NCBI GenBank assembly: GCA_946811185.2
Contig: OX328108.1
Coordinates: 22,515,239 to 22,579,238 of the forward strand
DNA length: 64,000 nt
From: Hippopus hippopus
Taxonomy: Eukaryota > Mollusca > Bivalvia > Cardiida > Cardiidae
Direction: 5' to 3'
Under the pieces are notes generated by a model that saw only the letters and a list, made by a program, of their open reading frames with translations, was not told the origin of the DNA and searched no databases. Positions 12,201-21,200 of this stretch are shown one piece after another (positions within the stretch are counted from its first letter, which is position 1; each line of letters opens with the position of its first letter). A program made the translations under genes and the position numbers.

Positions 12201-15200
12201 TGATGCGGATGGTATGTCTAGATACCCGCATGAAAGAGTCCAAGAGCTAGGAAGTGAGATAGTGGAAATGAAAAATGATGTTGTCAAAGCCATTTGTAGC
12301 AATACAGACACAAATCCATTAATAGAGACCATCTGTACCCACATCAACATTATAGATGCAACAGATGATATGGGACAAACTATGGCTCAGATAGAGCTTA
12401 GAGAGATAAGAAAGCAACAGAGACAAGATAATGTCATAGAGAGATGGAGGATAGCAGTGATAGATAGGAGAATCCCTACAAAGAATCTCACCAAAGAAGA
12501 CATTATAATGAGAAAGCAGTTTAGACATTTTACTATGAAGAGAGGAATACTCTATAGAACGATAAAAGACGAAGGAGAGACTGTAGAGCAACTAGTGTTG
12601 CCGAAATGCTACAGGAATGATGTCTTGAAAGGTCTTCATAACGACATAGGTCATCCTGGAAGAGATAGAACAATAAGTTTGTTAAGAGAACGATTTTTCT
12701 GGCCCGGCATGACCAAAGATGCAGAGGAATGGATAGAAAACTGTGACCGGTGTGTCAGAAGAAAGTGTGGTGCAGACATTAGAGCGCCTTTAGTAAATGT
12801 AAACACCAGCTATCCATTGGAATTAGTCTGCATGGACTATTTGACACTGGAACCGTCAAAAGGAGGGATATGCAATATATTAGTTATTACAGATCATTTC
12901 ACCAAGTTTGCCATGGCTATCCCTACAAAAAATCAAACTGCGAAAACAACAGCAGACGCCTTTTACAACAACTTTATTCTTCATTATGGCATTCCAACAA
13001 GAATACACTCAGATCAAGGCGCTAATTTCGAGTCAAATATATTAAAGGAACTCTGTCATCTTACAAACATGGAAAAATCAAGAACATCTATTTACCATCC
13101 ACAAGGAAATGCAGGACCAGAGAGGTTTAACCGAACTCTTTTAGGAATGTTAGGAACATTAGAAAATGAACAGAAAACCGATTGGAAGAAATACATCAAC
13201 TCTTTAGTTTATGCTTATAACTGCACCCCACAGAGTTCAACAAAGCATTCACCGTTTGAAATAATGTTTGGAAGAAAGCCGAAACTGCCGATAGATTCTA
13301 TTTTCGAACAAGTAACTGAAAATTCCAATCGAACAACCAAGGAATATATAGAAGATTTACAGCATCGAATGGAAACGACAAGAAAAATTGTTCTCAAACA
13401 CTTAGATGCTGCCAAAGATAAACAGAAAGCAGAGTATGACAAAAAGGCAAGAGCTGCAAAATTTTCCATCGGTGAAAGAGTTCTGGTAAAAGTACTGGCT
13501 TTCGAAGGAAAACATAAGATCCAGGATAGGTTTGAAGAAGACATCTACACCGTCGTAGAGCAGCCAAACAAAAGGATTCCTGTGTATAGAGTGAGATCAG
13601 AAACCTCCAACACTGTTAAAACTCTTCACAGGAATCATCTGTTTCCAATAGGAGATAGAAAAATGGAGAAACCAGTTCCAAAGAAGAGACTTTCTTTGGA
13701 GAAAGGAAACAAAGAAGTGGCCACAGAAAGAGATGAAAAGGAGAGAAGGAAGAGTGAGCAAAGAAAAGGTTTCGAAACCAAGAAAGATGAAGATTCAAGT
13801 GATGAATCAGATGAGGAGACAGTAGCGGTTGGACCACGATTTGTAAGAGGTACAAATCTACATGGGGACGCCCATGAGTCCATGGAGATTAGAAGGGATA
13901 GATGTGCTGAGGATGAAGTGAAGGAAGACACTTCAGAGGAAAGACATGGCTCAGAGAGCCATCATGAGTTCGAGAGAGAACAGAATACAGTGGAAAAAGA
14001 GGCTGCAGAAACAGTAGATGAAGAGGAGAGGTTGTTGCCAAATGAAGAAGAAGACCATCAAAGACAAAGAGAAGTGCACCACAGTGTAGAAATAGAAGAT
14101 AGACAGAATGAAGGAAGAGAAAGAGAAAGACAAAGGGATAGAAATCCAGTAACCAGAGAAGAAAGAAAGAATACTCCCACCCCAATTCCTAGGAGATCAC
14201 AAAGAGAGAAGAGGGCACCAAAGTGGTTCGATTCATATCAGATGCAACAGATATCCATCAGACCACAACATGATTCGAGATTAGAAGCTCTCAGTATTTT
14301 GACGTCCTCGGGAATTTTAGACCAAATTGATCGAAATGTTGCATACAGTATTTTAGATTCTATCATAAAGTGACTTTTCATCTTACTATTTATGCAGACA
14401 TGTTTTTACCATTTGTTGACTAATGTTTATTTCATATTGTAGTGCGAGGACGCAATTTTTTCTCATGGAGGGGAGGAACGTTTTGAAGATTGCAGACGGA
14501 AATGACCAGATAACCAGAATGATGCCAGTTTTTGTGCTTGTATACATATGTGATGTGTCGCATGGCGGCATTTGAGTGATTTTTAGGTGAAGTTAGAATG
14601 ACGAGACGTCATTTTACAGAGCAGGGAAGGATGTGGCAGGGTCACTTTTCATATGACTTGGCTGTAGAGCCAATCTATCTACCTGTGTCGTGGTTCAATG
14701 GTCATTTCCCGCCAAATCAATCACATGACTATATTTTTCACTCAGTCACTAGCATTTGTTGAAGAAACACTGTGTGTTTTGATTTTGAAAAAGGATTTTT
14801 GAGAAAAGAGTTTTTGAGATTTACCTAATAGTCACGGAGGAGTGAGAGCATTTGGCTTGATTGGTGGAAGAGATCTAAAGCACTTAGTTCCTCAAATTGA
14901 GTGTTGGTTCTCTTGGTCGGTTCTCTTGATATTTGAGACCGACAATAAAGATCAAAAACAGAGACAATTTTTCATTTCTTCCAAGACTTGTCCATAGTAG
15001 AAGAACCCACCTTTTAATAAGCAGAAAGTCACAGTTAGTTTACTGGAGACCCTGTTATAGTAATCCTTAACTGCGTCATAATGATGCCCTGACAGTGTGT
15101 TAAAACCCTTGTGGCAAAGGGAGAAAATGTTGATTACCAGCATTTTCTCATTTTCCAACAAGGTTTTTATAAGGCTTTTTTCCCTAGGGTCATTAAATCT

Positions 15201-18200
15201 CGGGATTGTGTTGTAAAGAGTTGGGACTCTGAGTCTTTTGATCAGTATAAGAGATTATCATATAAAATCTCCGGGGTTGTATCAAACCCATGACTTTCTT
15301 TTTGAAGATACACTTATTGTATTATCCTTTTTTTTGGGGGGGGGGGGGGGGGGCGTGCGGGTCCTGGTTATATTTTAGTCATGAGCGCTCGAAGCCTGCG
15401 AAACCAACCGCGGCACTTGCCAGAATTGGTACTACTTCGCCATTTTGAGGGAGAGCGACGTCATTGTTACGTGGAAAGTTTTATGTTTTTCACGTTTAAT
15501 AAGAACAAGAATCGCTGAATCGCTGCTAAAAGTTGTATAAAATCACCAAAATTGTGGGAACAATTCGAGTTCGACCTTTCCCCCCCTCCCCGCAAAAAAA
15601 AACTGTTTCATTCTTCTTTTGGTGTAAATGTCACAAGGCTATATTCTTGTGTATGTACACATTTCAAACCGAACATCTGTAAAAACATAAACCCGTGAAC
15701 GGTTAGGCTAAAGGTGATGCAGGATACTAGTTTTTCTGTTTTTCGTTTTATGTGATACAGAGAATCTCATATTTGTGTTTCTGTCTTATCATTTTTATCA
15801 AACTCGTTAACTGAAATGTATATGACGCTCGCCAAGGCTCGTGTCATATAATCTTAGTCAAACTTATTTGATCAAAATGATACTAGTAATACATACACTC
15901 ATATAAGAACCTCAATATGGCCTGCAACACGCGAAAAGGGGCATTCGGACATTTGCGTAGTGTCGTGTCGGATCAGCCTGCGCAGTCAGCGCAGGCTAAT
16001 CAAAAACGACACTTTCCGTTTTTATGTATTTTTCTGTTTTGCACCCGGCTACTGTAGCACAATATCTAATGTAGTCGTAAAGTGCCGTCTCGGATTAGCC
16101 TGAGCGTACTGCGCAGGCTGATCCTAGACGACACTTTACGCAAATGTCCGAATGCTCCTTTTCGAGTGTTGCAAGCCATATCTCTATTGATTGCCAGTGG
16201 TTCCAGTGGACGATCTCCGCTACGTCATTCTCTACGATCGAGGTCTAACCTGTACAGTGACGGCCAAGTCTTCTATGATCTACAGCGATATCTACCTCTC
16301 TGAGTTTAACCAAACTGGTATGTGTTTGGGCTTTTTTTTTTTGTAAAGTCTTACGACGCCAAGGGTGAATGAAATTGCTTTTGCGATCTTAGTAGATCAA
16401 GATCAGACAGCACATAACGTGCAGTCTGATTTTGGATCTACACTTTATGATATTTCATAAAGTACTTTGGCAAAACCAGCCATAATTTTTAAATTTTCAG
16501 TTTGCTACAGGTTAAGAATTATTCATTTTTGTTATTTAGCGCCCTAAGAAATTTACTCGTTTGGTGCCTTAGACAAAAAAAGGCTTTCGTAGACGGCGTA
16601 GATCACGACCAATCAGCATAGAACGACCAATCTGTATACAAATTAATTTTACAAACAATAATAGAAATTATAGATCACGATAAGACTAAATCTTTTTAAT
16701 GAATTTCCCATAAGAAACTGCAAGCAAAGTTGAGCTATTTATTTTCCTTTTGAGCAGGTTCTGAAGATGACATCTTTAACACAACAGAGGTCAGTGTTGC
16801 ACCAAGTAACCAAGGCAACGAGAAACAGTATGGTATGACAGTCATTTTGTATTAGTTCTGTTATGCTGACAAGGCCTTCTTTTTCGGTTGATTGTATGAT
16901 TGCATGATGTTAAACGCCTTAATCAACAACTACAGTTATATCGCAGCCGCCAGTGAACTTTTCTATGACTTTCCTGGAGGTTTCTTTTACCAATGCTTTG
17001 CACAGTTTTCTTTCCAAGCTTCCTGACTGCTTTCCCGCATACCCGCTGTCGAAACAAAGGTCAGCGGTGAGAGAGATCCTTTCGCAATGATTATCATCAA
17101 TCCTCGGAAAGAAATTGGCCGCGCTGGGAATTGGAACCAGCGATCCCCTGGTCCTAAGTCCTGTACGCTACCAACTGCTCCATCGGGACTTAGTCCTCTT
17201 TTTCGATAGAACTCATTTGTATAATCCCAGGTTTGAACGTCCATAAGAAGCTATACCCTAGGAAATATTGTTGGAATAAGAGAAAATAACTATTGACCAT
17301 AATCTTTGTTCTATCTCCTTCTGTTTTTAATTCCTATGTTGTTTACTCTTTCAGATCCATTAAACCCCTTTTTACAAAGCATGGTTCATATGTATTAATT
17401 AGTTTGTTCCCTAAGCTTCTCCACCAGCACTACGAACAACTCTCTTTCTAAGCCACTGGCTACTTATCAATTTTAGCGAAGTCGAAACAATGTACAACAT
17501 TAAAACAGGTACAGCTTTTAGAAGAATGACTTTCATCTTTTTGCAGACAGAGTTTTGGTCACTACGCCATTCGAACACTGAACATCAGGATAACCGTCCC
17601 CTGGCATCAACACCAACTTGATCTTCTCCACATACTTCGCTCATGTTAATATATTGGACAAGGTGTCCAACTGTATTACCTGAAGAATACGACTAGTCAT
17701 TTGTCTGTCTTTTTCACATTTTCTCCATCCCCCAAAGTTTTGGCTTTTTAAGTCTCATAACATCTATCCATTTGGTTCGTTCCATGTACAAGATCAAAGA
17801 TAAATTACCGCAAAACACGATAAAAGTAGCGACTTTTTCGATTTAGAATTAAAAATTTTGAAAGGGGGGAATTACTGGGGGAGGGGAGGGGGTGCTCAGT
17901 TGGACACATTGGCTTATATATTAGGTTATACAGAACAAAATTACAAAAAATGAATTAACTGCCTTTGGTCAAAACTCAAAGACCCGAATCCGATGATTCT
18001 GTGTCAATTAAGTGAATTGAAATAGTTTTGGGCACGTCTAAAATTAATCTTTACGGAAGTGTGTTAAAAACTTTGTCGTATGTTTAAGACAGCAAAGAAA
18101 CAGTAGAAATCATATTCAAGCGCTGTTAATGCAACGCGTCTCATTTCAGACTTGTATATTGGCCTGGCTGTTTTAGCTGTGTTCCTTATAGCTGTGGTTA

Positions 18201-21200
18201 TTATAGTCCAGATCTATCTCAGGTAAGAAAACAACAAACTACCACACAGATTATCAAACGAACAGAAACAAATTGAAATGATACTCTGGCAAAAAGGGGT
18301 TTAACGCATCTCCGTGATGCATTATACCAAGCAAGTCATCACATAGTTATGGACCCTTAAAGATGCCCGTCTACAGCCGGTGAGCAAAAACGCTGTTAAA
18401 TTTCAAACAATTTAGAATGGTGCAGAAATCAGTCCTTTGTGTAAAAACGGATAAATTACTGACATATATGGTGTAACTGAAAAAAAGAAACACGGAGATT
18501 TGTATTAGAAACCGAACATTGGTCAGAAGAAAACTGGCTGACGATCAAGCTGTCAACAATGGCGGTGCGTCACGGAAATTTATCGTTGGTTTCCGCTTAG
18601 AGTCGGATACCGTGTAATTTGAATATAGGCCGCGACCTCGGTCTGAAAATCGAGCCTGCAACAGAGAAGCCTACATTTTTCATTTGTTTACCTCATTGGA
18701 CGCAGGGCGAAGGTCAAATATAGTCACGTGACAGAATCATCATATGAATCTACCCGAGTGTATAACGGATATATCGGAAATTTTCGATTTAAAAACCGGA
18801 AACGACGTGTCTGTTTACATGGAAGGCCGCAACTCAGCGAAATGCATTTTCTATCGACCGTTGACTATAGTTTGATAAAATAAAGACAAAATGAGTTAAA
18901 ACTGGCTGAAAATGAGTATAAGTGCCGCTTTAAAATCAATTTTGTAAAACAATCGATTTAATCACGAGGTAGAATGGCCCTTTGACATGCAGAAAATTGA
19001 CCTATAGCAGAATAATTCGACTGAGCAAACTGACTTGAGTCGACTGAATCACGAGGTAGACAAGTCTTTTGACTTATAGAAAATTTACCGATAGCAAAAA
19101 GTCTGACTACGCAGGCCGACCTGGGTTAAAACTTTTGCCACCGCTTTTAATTGTACAAAGAACTTGGCTCAAATATATTTGAGAAAGTGTTGAAGGTTTT
19201 CAAAAATAAGTTCAATTGACGTGTCAACTCAAGCGAAAAACACATACGCAAATACCAGTTATCTTCGACTGGTTCGCCAAAGAATGAATTCTTTTTTCTT
19301 TTGCTTTCTGTTGGGAGGTGGATTGGGGCTTGTATGGGACTGCATACTTTTGACATGGTTTATAGTCAAGTCTCCGTCAGTGTAGATTAAAGAACCAGAA
19401 TACAGGCTCCTTGTAGTTTATCATACTGTTGCATGTTCTGTTAAGTCTGATTTATGACCAGCCCGCATAGCTCAGTTGATAGAGCGTAGGACTCGTGAAC
19501 GTGGTGTTTCGGGTCACTTGAGGATGTGGGTTCGGTTCCCACGCCTGGCCATCTAAAATTACTTATAGTCCTTCAGACAAGACGTTAAATCGAGGTCCTT
19601 TGTGACGGTGCTATATTAAAGAACCAGAGGTAACTTACGATGGGTATATCTGCACTATACCCCGGAACAATACTATCAGCCTTCACGGGGCGTCACCCAT
19701 ATGGGCAACCGGTGGCGACGATAAATAAACGCAGATTCAATTAAATGTCTGATCTTATCATAAGGCGTTGAACCCGACATTAGTTGCTTTTACGGGCAGT
19801 GTAGGTCCAAGATCAGACTGTACATTTTGTGCAGTCTGATCTTGATATATACTGTCAGCAGAACCACATATATCAGCGCTCAGCAGCCTAAAGGTAAACC
19901 TAGATTTATCATTCTAGTGCTTTGATTTGGTTACAGGAAATGCCGAGGTCGAGGAGAGACACAACTTAGTCACAAAAGTAGCCTATCTAACTCGAACTCC
20001 CAAACCAACTGCAGCGAAATACAAAAACGACCGTTACCAGAGACCGCAGAATCAACAGGTAGGTTTATCCCTGCCAGTCAGGTGTTTGAAGTGACTAGTG
20101 AATTTACAAGCTATTTTTAGAGCATCCGAAAACTATCGCAAATCACACAAATGAAAGTAATATAAAGGGCCGAAAATAAAGATTTTCAACAATAAGATAA
20201 ACGTTGTGGGAAAAGGAACTATGGTTTGTTACGAGCATTTACTCTTTTTTCACAATATAATAATCATTGTTTTAGTACTGTCGGGTGCTGTTTGTTGTAC
20301 GGTCATATGTCAGGCGACTTGGAAATTTATTCAGGGCTGTAGCGAATCATGTCGCCCCGAGCCGGAGCCGTGAACCACCTGACTGTACAATGAATTTATG
20401 ATACTGCAAAGTTTTACTATTACAACTTGTATCCAGCGAAATTTGCCTTTTTTTTTCACGCATTGAGTAGATCTACGCTGGTGAAAAAGAAAATTTCTCT
20501 TCTGAGCGCCCCAATTCAATGAAAATTGACGTCACTGAGATCTGACGTCACTAAAACCTTGGTAAAACGTGCATGAACTTGATGATGTCACTGCGATAGA
20601 CATTCGATGTTTTTTATTTAAACAAGGTAAGTAACTATGCATTTTAATGATTTGATGGCAAAAGTAAACGACCATTAGTTGCCTCAAACGACCATTAGTT
20701 ATCCTTTTAACGTTACAATGTATGAGGTCCGACATTTCACCATTTGCAAACCTGACGAAGGGATGACTTGTTTTAACCCTGTGTTTTTGTTTTAGAATGA
20801 CAACAAACGATAATATTCTACGATAATTATATTCATTTATTTTAAAAAATAATCCATTCTCGCCGCTTTAAGGACAACCATTCTTTCCGCTTTAATGACA
20901 ACAATCAAGGGAAACTAGTAATATTATAATGCAGACTACTCATTTTATTATACTGCAAAGAAATTTCTGGTGATCTGATTGGATAATATGCCCCGAACAT
21001 ATATATCATGTACACTGGCAAAACCAACGTAAAAGCAGTTTCCCTTTCGGGAGCCAAGTATAAATGACTACACTATCAACACAACATCCAAAATGGCGGC
21101 GTCGATCAAGATTAACATCAAGATTATGCGCCAAGCTGCACGTTTTAGCACGTATTACCAAGGTTTCAGTGACGTCAGTTCCCAGTGACGTCAGTTTTCA

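Larger units (their letters stand above)
5793..15059 (+). mobile_element. Ty3/gypsy LTR retrotransposon, apparently intact (9.27 kb)
   Basis: Two 428-bp LTRs that read as identical flank a primer-binding site, a 2.6-kb leader, gag, and pol in the order protease, RT, RNase H, integrase. That order and the integrase D-x35-E spacing place it in Ty3/gypsy (Metaviridae). No env-like frame (signal peptide plus membrane anchor) was seen after pol. It lies in sense orientation in the first visible intron of the receptor gene. All coding domains keep their catalytic residues and have no internal stops, so the copy looks young and possibly mobile. The clade was not assigned. Confidence 0.95.

Noticed and set aside
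10129..14373. Pol starting at a TTG codon at 10129
   Set aside because: The protease DTGS motif and open frame lie upstream; entry is by frameshift from gag, not by initiation here.
14374..14631. Possible env gene after pol
   Set aside because: Only about 260 bases lie between the pol stop and the 3' LTR, with no long open frame, so no envelope gene is present.
19460..19556. Possible tRNA gene (A and B boxes present)
   Set aside because: The spacing between boxes is too long for a normal cloverleaf and a SINE body follows directly, so it is a SINE head.
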